In this document: positions 33,043 through 41,611 of the stretch, piece after piece
Layout of the letters: each line of letters starts with the position of its first letter
Numbering within the stretch: the stretch's first letter is position 1
DNA from: Phycisphaerae bacterium
GTDB taxonomy: Bacteria > Planctomycetota > Phycisphaerae > SM23-33
DNA: 51,411 nucleotides
NCBI GenBank assembly: GCA_009783465.1
Contig: WRDM01000017.1
Location: forward strand, 1 to 51,411
Direction: 5' to 3'
Translations under genes and position numbers: made by a program
Notes under the pieces: generated by a model
What the model was told of the DNA's origin: nothing
Database searches by the model: none
What the model saw: the letters and a program-made list of their open reading frames with translations, nothing else

Positions 33043-33089
33043 GGGACCTCCTTGCGACATCGTAGGCCCTGTTTTCCTACGCCGTTTTC

Positions 33090-33118
33090 TTGTCACTCCG
33101 TGGAGGACTGGGTACACT
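33090..33118 (+). promoter_or_regulatory. Candidate promoter of the PIN module
   Basis: TTGTCA at 33090-33095, 17-bp spacer, TACACT at 33113-33118. Confidence 0.45.
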
Positions 33119-33142
33119 GAGATAAGTAAGCAGGGATACGGT

Positions 33143-33622
33143 ATGGTCAAAAAACGCGTCTATGTCGAATCGTCGGTGATTAGTTACCTCACCGCCAGGC
33201 CGGCCAGTCAACCGGTTCCTCGTCACCGGCAGCGTATCACCGCGGAGTGGTGGTCGGTCCATCATAATTGGGAATGCTTTGTGGCGACGACCGTGCTGGA
33301 TGAAATCGCTCTGGGCGATCCTGTCGCGGCCTCGCAACGAACGGAAACTGCGCGAGCGCTTCCCGAAATGCCAGTTACGCCCGAAATACGGGCTTTGGCG
33401 GTTTTGTTGATCGATCGAAATCTTGTACCGCCGACGTCGGTCGCTGATGCGTACCATTTGGCTGCTGCGGCTTTTCACCGGGCGGATTACCTGGTAACGT
33501 GGAATCAGAAACATCTGGACAATCTTGATCTCCGCTCCCGCATTGAAGAGCTGATCCGGGGATGGGGACTGACTCCGGCGAAGGTCATCACGCCGGAACG
33601 ACTACTGGAGGAAACGATATGA
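33143..33622 (+). CDS. PIN-domain protein, VapC-like toxin
   Basis: 159 aa. Begins VYVESSVISYLTARP, the usual first strand of the PIN fold with the acidic residue E9, followed by a conserved VLDEI segment (glutamate), DAYHLAAAA (aspartate) and YLVTWNQKHLDN at the end. PIN proteins are Mg-dependent ribonucleases. It overlaps the next gene by ATGA. Toxin activity and pairing are inferred. Confidence 0.78.
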   Translation: MVKKRVYVESSVISYLTARPASQPVPRHRQRITAEWWSVHHNWECFVATTVLDEIALGDPVAASQRTETARALPEMPVTPEIRALAVLLIDRNLVPPTSVADAYHLAAAAFHRADYLVTWNQKHLDNLDLRSRIEELIRGWGLTPAKVITPERLLEETI

Positions 33623-33846
33623 AAAAAAACTATGCCGATATGGACCCGTTGGAAGAGATTCGTGCGATTCGCGAAGAGATCAGCCGTAAATTCAAGACGG
33701 CCGAAGCCTATGGTGACTACTTGCAGAAAATATACCCCCTGAATCCGCCGCCGGAACCGCCGCGCAAAGGCCGGCGGGTGTCGACGAAAACCGCCGCCCA
33801 TGGACGTCCCGCCTTGCGCCGACGAAAGACGACGGCCCACACGTAG
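33619..33846 (+). CDS. Small protein translationally coupled to the PIN gene, putative antitoxin
   Basis: 75 aa. Its ATG overlaps the PIN stop codon (ATGA), and GGAGG is placed before it, so the two are translated together. MDPLEEIRAIREEISRKF is the N-terminal helix common in small partners of PIN proteins; the C-terminus is proline-rich and basic. No ribbon-helix-helix or AbrB motif is evident. Order toxin then antitoxin is the reverse of standard vapBC. Confidence 0.65.
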   Translation: MKKNYADMDPLEEIRAIREEISRKFKTAEAYGDYLQKIYPLNPPPEPPRKGRRVSTKTAAHGRPALRRRKTTAHT

Positions 33847-33847
33847 T

Positions 33848-33868
33848 GGCTGGTCATTTTGACCAGCC
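33848..33868 (+). terminator. Hairpin after the PIN module
   Basis: 9-bp stem (33848-33856 and 33860-33868) with a 3-nt loop, directly after the stop codon. A T-run comes only about 17 bp later. Confidence 0.4.
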
Positions 33869-33895
33869 TGCAGCCTACTCCGTCTCTTTTTTTGC

Positions 33896-33924
33896 TTGAC
33901 AATCCGCGTCCGGTCCACTATTTT
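33896..33924 (+). promoter_or_regulatory. Promoter of the rpmF-plsX-fab operon
   Basis: Consensus TTGACA at 33896-33901, 17-bp spacer, TATTTT at 33919-33924, about 90 bp before the rpmF start. No FapR or FabR site is recognised. Confidence 0.6.
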
Positions 33925-34017
33925 TTCGAAATTCCGTCGTGGCGAGAGATGCGCCTCCAGCGGTCGTCACGGCGTGGGATGTTGTACGATAACGTGCTGG
34001 AGGTCCAAGGATTAACC

Positions 34018-34200
34018 ATGCTACCGACACAAAAGTTGTCCCGAGGCCGTACGCGGTGCCGCCGGGCCCATCAGGCCAAGACGCCCGTGCAGTACGCCGA
34101 TTGCCCCAAGTGCAATCAGCCTCGGCTGCCTCACGCGGCCTGCACGAATTGCGGTTATGTCCGCCGCGGCCTCAGCCTGAAGACTGAAGAGGAGAAGTAG
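34018..34200 (+). CDS. rpmF: 50S ribosomal protein L32
   Basis: 60 aa. Zinc-ribbon type: CPKCNQPRLPHAACTNCGY holds four cysteines. A basic N-terminus follows the start MLPTQKLSR. Upstream GGAGG is present. It heads the fatty-acid operon, as in many bacteria, and is 4 bp from plsX. The frame is open upstream to 33859 but without conserved sequence. Confidence 0.95.
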   Translation: MLPTQKLSRGRTRCRRAHQAKTPVQYADCPKCNQPRLPHAACTNCGYVRRGLSLKTEEEK

Positions 34201-34204
34201 TTCG

Positions 34205-35212
34205 ATGCGTATCGGCATCGATGCGATGGGCAGCGACGACGCCCCCGGCGTGGAGATTCAGGGCGCCCTGACGGCCCGACCTCTGCTGGGCGGCGAGGAC
34301 CGTATCGTCCTGATCGGCCCGGAGTCGTTGCTGCGCGAGAAACTCGCCGGCTGCGGCGTCGCCGACTGGGCGGAGTGGATCGAAATCCATCACGCCGGGC
34401 AGGTCATCCACATGGACGACTCGCCGGTGGAGGCGCTGCGCGCCAAGCCCGACAGCTCGATCGCCCGCATGGCCCAACTGCACCGCGACGGCACGATCGA
34501 CGCCTGCATCTCCGCCGGCAACACCGGTGCGTGCGTGGCGGCCGCCCAGATGCGGCTGCGACGCCTGGCCAATGTCCATCGCCCCGGCATCGCGATCATC
34601 ATGCCGACCTTCCACGGTCCGGTGGCGCTGTGCGACGTGGGCGCGAACGTCGCCTGCAAGCCGCAGCACCTGCACCAGTACGCGGTGATGTCCTCGGTCT
34701 ACGCGCGGACGATCTGCGGCATCCAGAGTCCCCGTGTTGGCCTGCTCAGCGTGGGCGAGGAAGAGGGCAAGGGCAACGATCTCATCAAACGCACGCACGA
34801 GCTAATGAAGGCCGACGCGAGCGTAAATTTCATCGGCAACGTCGAGGGGCGGGACCTGTTCTGCGGCACCTGCGACGTGATGGTGTGCGACGGCTTTGTC
34901 GGAAACGTGATCATCAAGCTGGTCGAAGGGATGGCCGAGGGCGTGGTCCGCGGCATGGCGGGCGAGATGGCGGCGGGGTTGCCGCCGGAATTGGCGCCGC
35001 AGGCGAAGAAGGCGGCCAAGACCATCATGGGCAAGTACGACTACAACGAATACGGCGGCGCGCCGCTGCTGGGGGTGGACGGCATCTGCATCATCTGTCA
35101 CGGGTCGAGCAATCACCGGGGCATCATGAACGCGGTGCGGGTGGCCAAGACGTTCTCCACAACCGGCGTCAACGAGCGGATCACCACCCTGCTCGCCGGC
35201 GAGTCGAGGTAA
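34205..35212 (+). CDS. plsX: Phosphate acyltransferase PlsX
   Basis: 335 aa. Starts IGIDAMGSDDAP, the PlsX signature, and has SAGNTGA and DVGANVACKP segments. It makes acyl-phosphate from acyl-ACP, the first step toward phosphatidic acid with PlsY. 7 bp separate it from fabH. Confidence 0.96.
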   Translation: MRIGIDAMGSDDAPGVEIQGALTARPLLGGEDRIVLIGPESLLREKLAGCGVADWAEWIEIHHAGQVIHMDDSPVEALRAKPDSSIARMAQLHRDGTIDACISAGNTGACVAAAQMRLRRLANVHRPGIAIIMPTFHGPVALCDVGANVACKPQHLHQYAVMSSVYARTICGIQSPRVGLLSVGEEEGKGNDLIKRTHELMKADASVNFIGNVEGRDLFCGTCDVMVCDGFVGNVIIKLVEGMAEGVVRGMAGEMAAGLPPELAPQAKKAAKTIMGKYDYNEYGGAPLLGVDGICIICHGSSNHRGIMNAVRVAKTFSTTGVNERITTLLAGESR

Positions 35213-35219
35213 TCGCATA

Positions 35220-36212
35220 ATGCCCACGGCATTGAGAGCATGTGTAACAGGCCTGGGCATGGCGGTGCCCGCTGGCGTGATGACCAACGACGATTTCGCG
35301 AAATTTCTGGACACCAACGACGAGTGGATCACGCAGCGCACAGGGATCAAGAAGCGGCGGATCGTGGGCGAGGGGGAAAGCACGGCCTCGCTGTCGACGG
35401 AGGCGGCGAGGCTGGCGTTGGCCGACGCGGGGCTGGAGGCGGGGCAACTGGATTTGATTCTCGTCGCGACGATCAGCCCGGAGATGATTTTTCCCGCGAC
35501 GGCCTGCTTTGTGCAGGCCAATCTGGGCGTGACGGGCATCCCCGCTTTTGACATTTCCGCCGCGTGCAGCGGCTTTGTGTATGCGCTGACGGTGGGCGCA
35601 AAATTCATCGAGAGCGGCATGTATCGCCGCGTGATGGTGATCGGGGCCGAGACGCTCTCGCGGTTCAGCGACTATACCGACCGCGGCAGTTGCATCCTCT
35701 TCGGCGACGGCGCGGGTGCTGCCGTGCTCGAAGCCACCGAGGATCTATCCAAAGGTGTGCAGTACAGTTGCCTCTTCGCCGATGGCGCCGGGTGGGACTT
35801 CATTCACGTGCCCGCCGGCGGGTCGCGGCAGATCGCCTCGGCGGAGACGGTCGCCCAGCGGCTGCACTACATCAAAATGAAGGGTCGCGACGTGTATAAA
35901 TTCGCCGTCGACAAAATGCAGTGGCTGTTGGAGGACTGCATGAAGGCCTGCAACCTGAGCGTCGACGACGTGGATCTGGTCGTGCCCCATCAGGTCAACA
36001 GCCGGATCATTGAATCGGCGACGCAGAAACTCTCGTTCCCGCCGGAGAAGGTGTACGTGAACATCGACAAGTACGGCAACACGTCGGCGGCGTCGATTCC
36101 GATGGCGATGGTGGAGGCCCGGCAGGAGGGGAAAATCAAGCCCGGCTCGACGGTGGTGATGGTTGCCTTCGGCGCGGGCTTGACGTGGGCCGGGGCCGTG
36201 GTGAGGATGTAA
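35220..36212 (+). CDS. fabH: Beta-ketoacyl-ACP synthase III
   Basis: 330 aa. Catalytic triad C116 (SAACSGF), H257 (PHQVN) and N287 (GNTSAAS). Starts fatty-acid synthesis from acetyl-CoA and malonyl-ACP. Its stop codon overlaps the fabD start by one base. Confidence 0.96.
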   Translation: MPTALRACVTGLGMAVPAGVMTNDDFAKFLDTNDEWITQRTGIKKRRIVGEGESTASLSTEAARLALADAGLEAGQLDLILVATISPEMIFPATACFVQANLGVTGIPAFDISAACSGFVYALTVGAKFIESGMYRRVMVIGAETLSRFSDYTDRGSCILFGDGAGAAVLEATEDLSKGVQYSCLFADGAGWDFIHVPAGGSRQIASAETVAQRLHYIKMKGRDVYKFAVDKMQWLLEDCMKACNLSVDDVDLVVPHQVNSRIIESATQKLSFPPEKVYVNIDKYGNTSAASIPMAMVEARQEGKIKPGSTVVMVAFGAGLTWAGAVVRM

Positions 36213-37246
36213 TGACGATGAAAACCGCATTCATATTTCCAGGCCAGGGCGCGCAGGCCGTGGGCATGGGCAAAGACCTGTACGAGGCCCTCGCCGCCGC
36301 CCGCGCGGTGTTCGATCAGGCCGAGGTCATCACGGGCCTGCCGATCAAACGACTTTGTTTTGAAGGTCCCGAGGAAGAGCTTAACCGGACGGACAACGCT
36401 CAGCCGGCAATTTTTACGGTGTCGGCGGCGCTGCTGGCGTGCCTGGACAGCCTGCTGGAGCCGGAAAAGGCGGCGGCGTTTCGGCCGGCGTTCATGGCCG
36501 GGCTGAGTTTGGGCGAGTATTCCGCCTTGTACGCGGCGGATTGCATCGACTTCTCCGACGCATTGCGGCTGGTGCAGCTTCGCGGGGCGGCCATGCAAAA
36601 GGCAGCCACCGCCGTCCGCTCGGGCATGGTGGCGGTCATGGGCCTGGATGAGGCGAAAGTGAACGAATTGTGCCAGGCTGCCGCCCAGGGCGAGCCGTTG
36701 GTGGCGGCGAATTTCAACGCGCCCGGGCAGATTGTCGTCAGCGGAACGCAGGCGGCCTGCGAACGGGCGGCGGAAATGGCCAAGGATTTTGGCGCCAGCG
36801 GAGCGACGGTGCTCAACGTCGCCGGGGCGTTCCACAGCCCGATCATGGCCCCGGCCGCCGACGAACTGGGCCGGGCGCTCGACGGCGTGTCGTTCCGCGC
36901 TCCGGGCAGCGGCGGCAGCATCCCATGCGGCGAGAACGACCTATACAAAGCCGGCGCGAAACTTCCCTTTGCGACCGCCCAGACAGAAATTATCTCCAAC
37001 GTCGAGGCCGCCCCGTACGGCTGCCTCTGCCGCGCCAAACCACTGCTCATGACGCAGCTTACCGGCGGTGTCCGCTGGCAGCAGAGCATGGAATTCCTGA
37101 TTGCCCAGGGCGTCGAGACATTCTACGAAATTGGCCCCGGCCGCGTGCTCGCGGGCCTGATGCGGCGAATCCACCGCAAGGCCGAGGTCGTCACGATCAA
37201 CAGCAGGGAATCGCTGGAAAAACGTATTGAATCGAATAAATCGTAG
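36212..37246 (+). CDS. fabD: Malonyl-CoA-ACP transacylase
   Basis: 344 aa from 36212 (an in-frame ATG at 36218 is an alternative). GQGAQ is at 11-15. The nucleophile S99 lies in GLSLGEY where most homologues have GHSLGE. The histidine loop FHSPIM is present. About 25 residues between FHSPIM and the NVEAAPY segment (GSGGSIPCGENDLYKAG) look like an insertion. It transfers malonyl from CoA to ACP. A family A repeat cluster begins one base after the stop. Confidence 0.93.
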   Translation: MTMKTAFIFPGQGAQAVGMGKDLYEALAAARAVFDQAEVITGLPIKRLCFEGPEEELNRTDNAQPAIFTVSAALLACLDSLLEPEKAAAFRPAFMAGLSLGEYSALYAADCIDFSDALRLVQLRGAAMQKAATAVRSGMVAVMGLDEAKVNELCQAAAQGEPLVAANFNAPGQIVVSGTQAACERAAEMAKDFGASGATVLNVAGAFHSPIMAPAADELGRALDGVSFRAPGSGGSIPCGENDLYKAGAKLPFATAQTEIISNVEAAPYGCLCRAKPLLMTQLTGGVRWQQSMEFLIAQGVETFYEIGPGRVLAGLMRRIHRKAEVVTINSRESLEKRIESNKS

Positions 37247-37411
37247 CACGGGCGTCCCGCCCGTGAGTCACATGGGCGTCTCGCCCATGTAACATGGCCT
37301 TGGAAGAAACGGTTTGAAGTCGGTGTGGGTGGCGGCGTTTTTTGATACGATGCGCCCGCAAACCTCGCCACGGGCAAGATGCCCGTGGGACGCATGGGCG
37401 AGACGCCCATG
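37247..37411. repeat. Family A REP-like cluster between fabD and fabG
   Basis: Palindromes at 37247-37265, 37271-37289, 37369-37387 and 37393-37411. Outer arms are CAC/GTG, CAT/ATG, CAC/GTG and CAT/ATG, each self-complementary. The last ends 7 bp before the fabG ribosome binding site. Confidence 0.95.
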
Positions 37412-37428
37412 CTACGAAAGGAGACATC

Positions 37429-38175
37429 ATGGCAGACAAACACAGTGAAAAAGTGGCGATTGTGACGGGCGGCGCCCGCGGGATCGGACGTGAGATCGTT
37501 CGCGAGTTGCTGGCGGCGGGCATGACCGTGGTGGCGGTGGACCTTCGCGAGGACCTGCTGGCCGAACTGCCCGCGGCGCTGGGCAATCCGGGCGACAGAC
37601 TTCAGACGGCCGCCTGTGACGTGACCGACGGCGAGAAATTTCCGAAGGTCATCGAAGACGTCGCCGACAAATTTGGCCGACTGGACGTGCTGGTCAACAA
37701 CGCCGGCATCACGCGCGACAACATCGTGTTGATGCTCACCGACGACGACTGGGACCTGGTGATGAAGGTTAACCTCAAGAGCGCGTTCATCGGCACGCGG
37801 GCGGCCGGCAAGATCATGATGCGTCAGCGCAGCGGCAGCATCATTTTCATGAGCAGCTACAGCGGGTTGGAAGGCAACCGCGGGCAGGCGAATTACGCCG
37901 CGTCGAAGGCGGGCATGCTCGGGCTGATGAAGTCCGCCGCCAAGGAACTGGCCAAACGCAACGTGCGATGCAACGCGGTCTGCCCTGGCTTCATCCAGAC
38001 GGAAATGACCGACGTGCTGCCGCAGCAGGCCAAGGACATGGCCTTGGAGCAGATTCCGATGCAACGGTTTGGCAAGCCGCAGGACATCGCGCAGGCGGTG
38101 GCCTTCCTGGCCGGCGACGCCAGCCAGTACGTCACAGGCCAGACGCTCAGCGTCGACGGCGGCATGCATACGTAA
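37429..38175 (+). CDS. fabG: 3-oxoacyl-ACP reductase
   Basis: 248 aa short-chain dehydrogenase. TGGARGIG cofactor loop near residue 13, NNAGIT, and active-site S-Y-K with YAASKAG. Reduces 3-ketoacyl-ACP with NADPH. AAAGGAG before the ATG adjoins the repeat cluster. Confidence 0.96.
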   Translation: MADKHSEKVAIVTGGARGIGREIVRELLAAGMTVVAVDLREDLLAELPAALGNPGDRLQTAACDVTDGEKFPKVIEDVADKFGRLDVLVNNAGITRDNIVLMLTDDDWDLVMKVNLKSAFIGTRAAGKIMMRQRSGSIIFMSSYSGLEGNRGQANYAASKAGMLGLMKSAAKELAKRNVRCNAVCPGFIQTEMTDVLPQQAKDMALEQIPMQRFGKPQDIAQAVAFLAGDASQYVTGQTLSVDGGMHT

Positions 38176-38330
38176 ACGGCAGCCAATAGCCAGTAGGTAG
38201 GGAACGGTATTGACGAAAAGGTAGCGAAAGCGGGAACTGGCGAAAAAGTAATATCGATCAGGATCGTGTGATTTACGGCAGGATTTTCCATACCTGATGG
38301 CTATTGGCTACTGGCTATTGGCTGGTTTTT
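38170..38330. repeat. Palindromic repeat, family G copy 3 (GGCTATT-unit arms)
   Basis: Left arm about 38176-38192 directly follows the fabG stop; right arm 38292-38325 consists of ggctattggctact-type units. The 300-bp fabG-acpP gap holds only this and the promoter. Confidence 0.7.
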
Positions 38331-38335
38331 TTGAC

Positions 38336-38364
38336 TTGCGTGCCGTGCGGTGTTTCGCTATAGT
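38336..38364 (+). promoter_or_regulatory. Candidate promoter of acpP-fabF
   Basis: TTGCGT at 38336-38341, 17-bp spacer, TATAGT at 38359-38364, about 110 bp before the ATG. Confidence 0.45.
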
Positions 38365-38476
38365 ACCGCGTCTTTGGCGGATGTGTTATGAACGCGTAGT
38401 GTCGTGGCCGAAAGAAAACAGGCCATTTTGTGATGTTTTTCAGGATGTAGACGAAAACCCCTATGGAGAGGTTAGT

Positions 38477-38722
38477 ATGGCTGACGAGATTCAAGACAAG
38501 GTTATCGAGATCGTGAGCGAGCAGATGGGCGTGGACAAGGGCGAGATCACTCGCGAAACGTCGTTTGTCAACGACCTCAACGCCGACTCGTTGGACACGG
38601 TCGAGTTGGTTATGGAGTTCGAGGACGAGTTCGAGTTGTCGATCCCCGATGAAGAGGCCGAGAAAATCCAAACGGTCGGCCAGGCCATCGACTATATCAA
38701 AGAACACAGCACCAAGGCGTAG
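38477..38722 (+). CDS. acpP: Acyl carrier protein
   Basis: 81 aa acidic helical protein; phosphopantetheine serine S38 in [16 protein letters not shown] before the ATG. 9 bp from fabF. Carries growing acyl chains. Confidence 0.97.
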   Translation: MADEIQDKVIEIVSEQMGVDKGEITRETSFVNDLNADSLDTVELVMEFEDEFELSIPDEEAEKIQTVGQAIDYIKEHSTKA

Positions 38723-38731
38723 GGAAACTTC

Positions 38732-39985
38732 ATGGCAAAACGCCGCGTAGTCGTGACAGGCTTGGGGACCGTCAACCCCATGGGCCACACCGTGGACGAG
38801 TTCTGGTCCGCGCTGATGGCCGGCCGGAGCGGGATCCGCCGCATCCAGCGGTTCGGTACCGCTGCGTTTACGTCGAAGATTGGCGGCGAGGTCCTCAACT
38901 GGGAGATGCCCGGCAGCGACCTCCTCGACGCTCGCGAAGGCAAACGCATGGACCGGTTCTGCCAGTTCGCGGTCGTCTGCGCGATCGAAGCCGTTCGCGA
39001 CAGCGGGATCGAGTTCGCCAAAGAAGACGTCGATCGCTGCGGCGTGATTTACGGCAGCGGCATCGGCGGGCTTCAGGAGCTCGAGGATCAGCACACGCGC
39101 ATGATGGAAAAAGGCCCGTCCCGCGTGAGCCCGTTCACCGTGCCCAAACTGATGGCCAACGCCGCCTGCGGGACCATTTCCATCATCTGGAAGCTTCGAG
39201 GCCCCAACCAGGCGGTGGTGACGGCGTGTGCGTCGGCGGGTAATTCCATCGGCGAAGCCCTGCGGTGCATCCAGCGGGACGAGTGCGACGTCATGATCAC
39301 CGGCGGCAGCGAGGCGGCCTTGACGCAGATCGGCTTGGCGAGTTTCTGTGCCCTCCGAGGCCTGTCCACCCGCAACGACGATCCCGAACGCGCCAGCCGT
39401 CCCTGGGACAAGGACCGCGACGGGTTCCTGCTTTCCGAAGGCGCCGGCGCGTTGGTGCTGGAAGAGCTTGACCACGCCAAGGCCCGCGGCGCGAGGATCT
39501 ACGCCGAGCTGATCGGCTACGGGTCCAGCGGCGACGGCTATCACATTACCGCCCCCGACCCCGACGGCAACGGCGCGGTGCTGGCGATGCGGCGATCGCT
39601 CAAGGACGCCGAACTCGCCCCCGAGCAGGTGCAGTACGTCAACGCGCACGGCACGAGCACGGAACTGGGCGACCTGGCCGAGACGAAGGCCATCAAAAAG
39701 GCCTTCGGCGCGTATGCCACGAACGGCCTGATGGTCTCCTCCACCAAGAGCGCCCACGGCCATCTGCTTGGCGCCAGCGGCGCGGTGGAAGCGATTGTCT
39801 GCCTCAAGTCGTTGGTCGACGGCGTGATTCCGGCGACGTTCAATCTGGACAATCCTTCGGACGACTGCGATCTGGACTATGTGCCCAAAACGCATCGCCA
39901 GGACAAAGTGGACGTGATGCTGTCCAACAGTTTCGGCTTCGGCGGGCACAACGCCTGTTTGATTTTCAAGCGGTTTAACGGTTAG
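38732..39985 (+). CDS. fabF: Beta-ketoacyl-ACP synthase II
   Basis: 417 aa. Nucleophile C166 in TACASAGNS, then histidines in NAHGTST and SAHGHLLGASG. It elongates acyl-ACP chains. Co-transcribed with acpP. Confidence 0.96.
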   Translation: MAKRRVVVTGLGTVNPMGHTVDEFWSALMAGRSGIRRIQRFGTAAFTSKIGGEVLNWEMPGSDLLDAREGKRMDRFCQFAVVCAIEAVRDSGIEFAKEDVDRCGVIYGSGIGGLQELEDQHTRMMEKGPSRVSPFTVPKLMANAACGTISIIWKLRGPNQAVVTACASAGNSIGEALRCIQRDECDVMITGGSEAALTQIGLASFCALRGLSTRNDDPERASRPWDKDRDGFLLSEGAGALVLEELDHAKARGARIYAELIGYGSSGDGYHITAPDPDGNGAVLAMRRSLKDAELAPEQVQYVNAHGTSTELGDLAETKAIKKAFGAYATNGLMVSSTKSAHGHLLGASGAVEAIVCLKSLVDGVIPATFNLDNPSDDCDLDYVPKTHRQDKVDVMLSNSFGFGGHNACLIFKRFNG

Positions 39986-40021
39986 TGAGATATTGCCAAC
40001 AACGGCAGGGAGAAGGATTCA

Positions 40022-40294
40022 GTGGCTCATTCGCTTTCGGCTCAGAAGCGGGATCGTCAGAATGCCAAACGTCACGGGCGTAACCAGTGGCGTAAGGCGC
40101 AGGTCAAGACGGCGGTGAAGGCTTTGGAAAAGGCCATTCACGACGGCAAGAAGGAAGAAGCCTCCACGCTGCTCAGCGAGGCCTACCGCAAGCTCGACCG
40201 CGTCGCCGATCGCGGCACGCTGCACAAAAAGACCGCCTCCCGCAAAAAGTCCCGCCTGGCCAAACGTCTCAACAAGATGACCGCCAAGGCGTAG
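40022..40294 (+). CDS. rpsT: 30S ribosomal protein S20
   Basis: 90 aa, very basic, helical: SAQKRDRQNAKRHGRNQW at the start and KKSRLAKRLNK at the end. It starts with GTG after GAAGG. It ends 12 bp before a palindromic repeat. Confidence 0.93.
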   Translation: MAHSLSAQKRDRQNAKRHGRNQWRKAQVKTAVKALEKAIHDGKKEEASTLLSEAYRKLDRVADRGTLHKKTASRKKSRLAKRLNKMTAKA

Positions 40295-40306
40295 GCCGAG
40301 ACTGTT

Positions 40307-40404
40307 AGGCTGTTAGACTATTAGACTGTTAGGCGCAGGCTCATGGATCATTAGGCCTAATGTTTCATAAGCCTGCGCCTAACAGTCTAATAGTCTAACA
40401 GCCT
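40307..40404. repeat. Palindromic repeat, family C copy 2
   Basis: Perfect 35-bp arms at 40307-40341 and 40370-40404, units as in copy 1. The right arm ends exactly one base before the ATG of the next gene. Confidence 0.95.
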
Positions 40405-40998
40405 ATGAGTAATCGTTTCGTCAGCCGGGCGGGGGAGAAGTTGCAGGGGGCGCTGGATGCCTTTGGCGTTCGCGTCGCCGGGCGGGTGTGCGCGGATTTC
40501 GGGTGTAACGTCGGCGGGTTCACTGATTGCCTTCTCCAAGCCGGGGCCGCCAAAGTGTTCGCCATCGACACCGGCTACGGCGAATTGGCCTGGACGCTCC
40601 GCAAGGATCCTCGTGTGGCCGTGATGGAACGCACCAACGCCCTCTACTGCGACGTGGCGGAGACGGTCGATCTCGTCACCATCGACGTCGCGTGGACGCC
40701 CCAACGGCTTGCCGTTCCGGCGGCGCTTCGTTGGTTGAAACCGTGCCCGGAAAGTGCCGATTCGCCGCTCGACGGTCCGCTGGTCATTTCGTTGATCAAG
40801 CCGCACTACGAGGCCGAGAAATTTCTCGGAAAAAAACCGCGTGACGTTTTAAACCCCGCGCAAACCGCCGACATCGCCGGCCGCGTCTGCGACGAACTGA
40901 CGCAAACCTTCCCCTGCCGCATCCTTGGCCTGACGCCAAGCTCCATCCTTGGCAAAGGCGGCAACCGCGAGTATCTCGCGCTGATCGCGCCGGCGTAG
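40405..40998 (+). CDS. TlyA/FtsJ-like rRNA methyltransferase without S4 domain
   Basis: 197 aa. FVSRAGEKLQGALDAFG and ADFGCNVGGFTDCLLQAGA are TlyA/FtsJ motifs, with SAM loop near residue 31-36, FAIDTGYGELAWTLR and ISLIKPHYEAEK. TlyA proteins (about 270 aa) carry an N-terminal S4 RNA-binding domain that is missing. The ATG abuts the palindromic repeat and an in-frame TAA lies 9 bp upstream, so no extension is possible. There is no Shine-Dalgarno. It either lost the domain, perhaps by the repeat, or is a stand-alone catalytic domain. Confidence 0.75.
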   Translation: MSNRFVSRAGEKLQGALDAFGVRVAGRVCADFGCNVGGFTDCLLQAGAAKVFAIDTGYGELAWTLRKDPRVAVMERTNALYCDVAETVDLVTIDVAWTPQRLAVPAALRWLKPCPESADSPLDGPLVISLIKPHYEAEKFLGKKPRDVLNPAQTADIAGRVCDELTQTFPCRILGLTPSSILGKGGNREYLALIAPA

Positions 40999-41020
40999 AA
41001 CGTCGGAATGTTGCCGAAAT

Positions 41021-41122
41021 GTTTTCACTGGCTCGCCGTTTTGCGCTGTAGAACGTTGTGTACGAACAAACGTTTTGTAGTTCACAAAATTCTACAGCGC
41101 AAACCGGCGAGCCAGTGAAAAC
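41021..41122. repeat. Family H-like palindrome between convergent genes
   Basis: 33-bp arms with one mismatch (41021-41053 and 41090-41122) containing a gcgctgtagaa segment like that in family H. Possibly a shared terminator. Confidence 0.85.
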
Positions 41123-41131
41123 AGGTAGACG

Positions 41132-41611
41132 TTATTCCTCGTTGTCCTTACGAATGATCACCCGCGTGCCTTCGGGAAGTTTTTCGTGGTCGTTGGCGGG
41201 CAGTTTCGGATTCAGGCGGCGGAGGTCTTCGGTGTACGTTTTGCGAATTTCGATTCGCCGGTCGATGAGTTCCGGGGTGGGGTCCGGCGGGGCCTCTTCG
41301 TCGTCGGCTGGCCACCAGTTGGTGTTCTCGCCATGCCAGTCGCTCATCCAGACGGCCAGGCGATAAACGATTGTTCCCAGCGTGTCGCCTTCCTCCGCCT
41401 GGATGTACTCGGAATCCGACCACGCCACCTCCGCCGGCAGACCGTCGTCCGCGACGTCGAGCGTCGCGTCGCGGCAGGTGACCAGGTTGGGCGGGCGGAG
41501 GGGGTCTTCGTTGACGTAGCACCAGCGGTCCCGGCGGACAAAGGCAACGACAGGCCTGACGGGGTCGCCTTTCCACTGCACGCACGCCTGATTGAACACG
41601 TTGCTGTACAT
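41132..41611 (-). CDS. Hypothetical protein with a possible split LysM-like motif
   Basis: 159 aa, many Trp. EEGDTLGTIVYRLA and LRRLNPKLPANDHEKLPEGT resemble the two halves of a LysM domain, with about 40 residues inserted. If so it would bind peptidoglycan or chitin, but no signal peptide is present. The ATG at 41611 lacks a Shine-Dalgarno. Divergent from the GspC-like gene. Confidence 0.5.
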   Translation of the reverse strand: MYSNVFNQACVQWKGDPVRPVVAFVRRDRWCYVNEDPLRPPNLVTCRDATLDVADDGLPAEVAWSDSEYIQAEEGDTLGTIVYRLAVWMSDWHGENTNWWPADDEEAPPDPTPELIDRRIEIRKTYTEDLRRLNPKLPANDHEKLPEGTRVIIRKDNEE

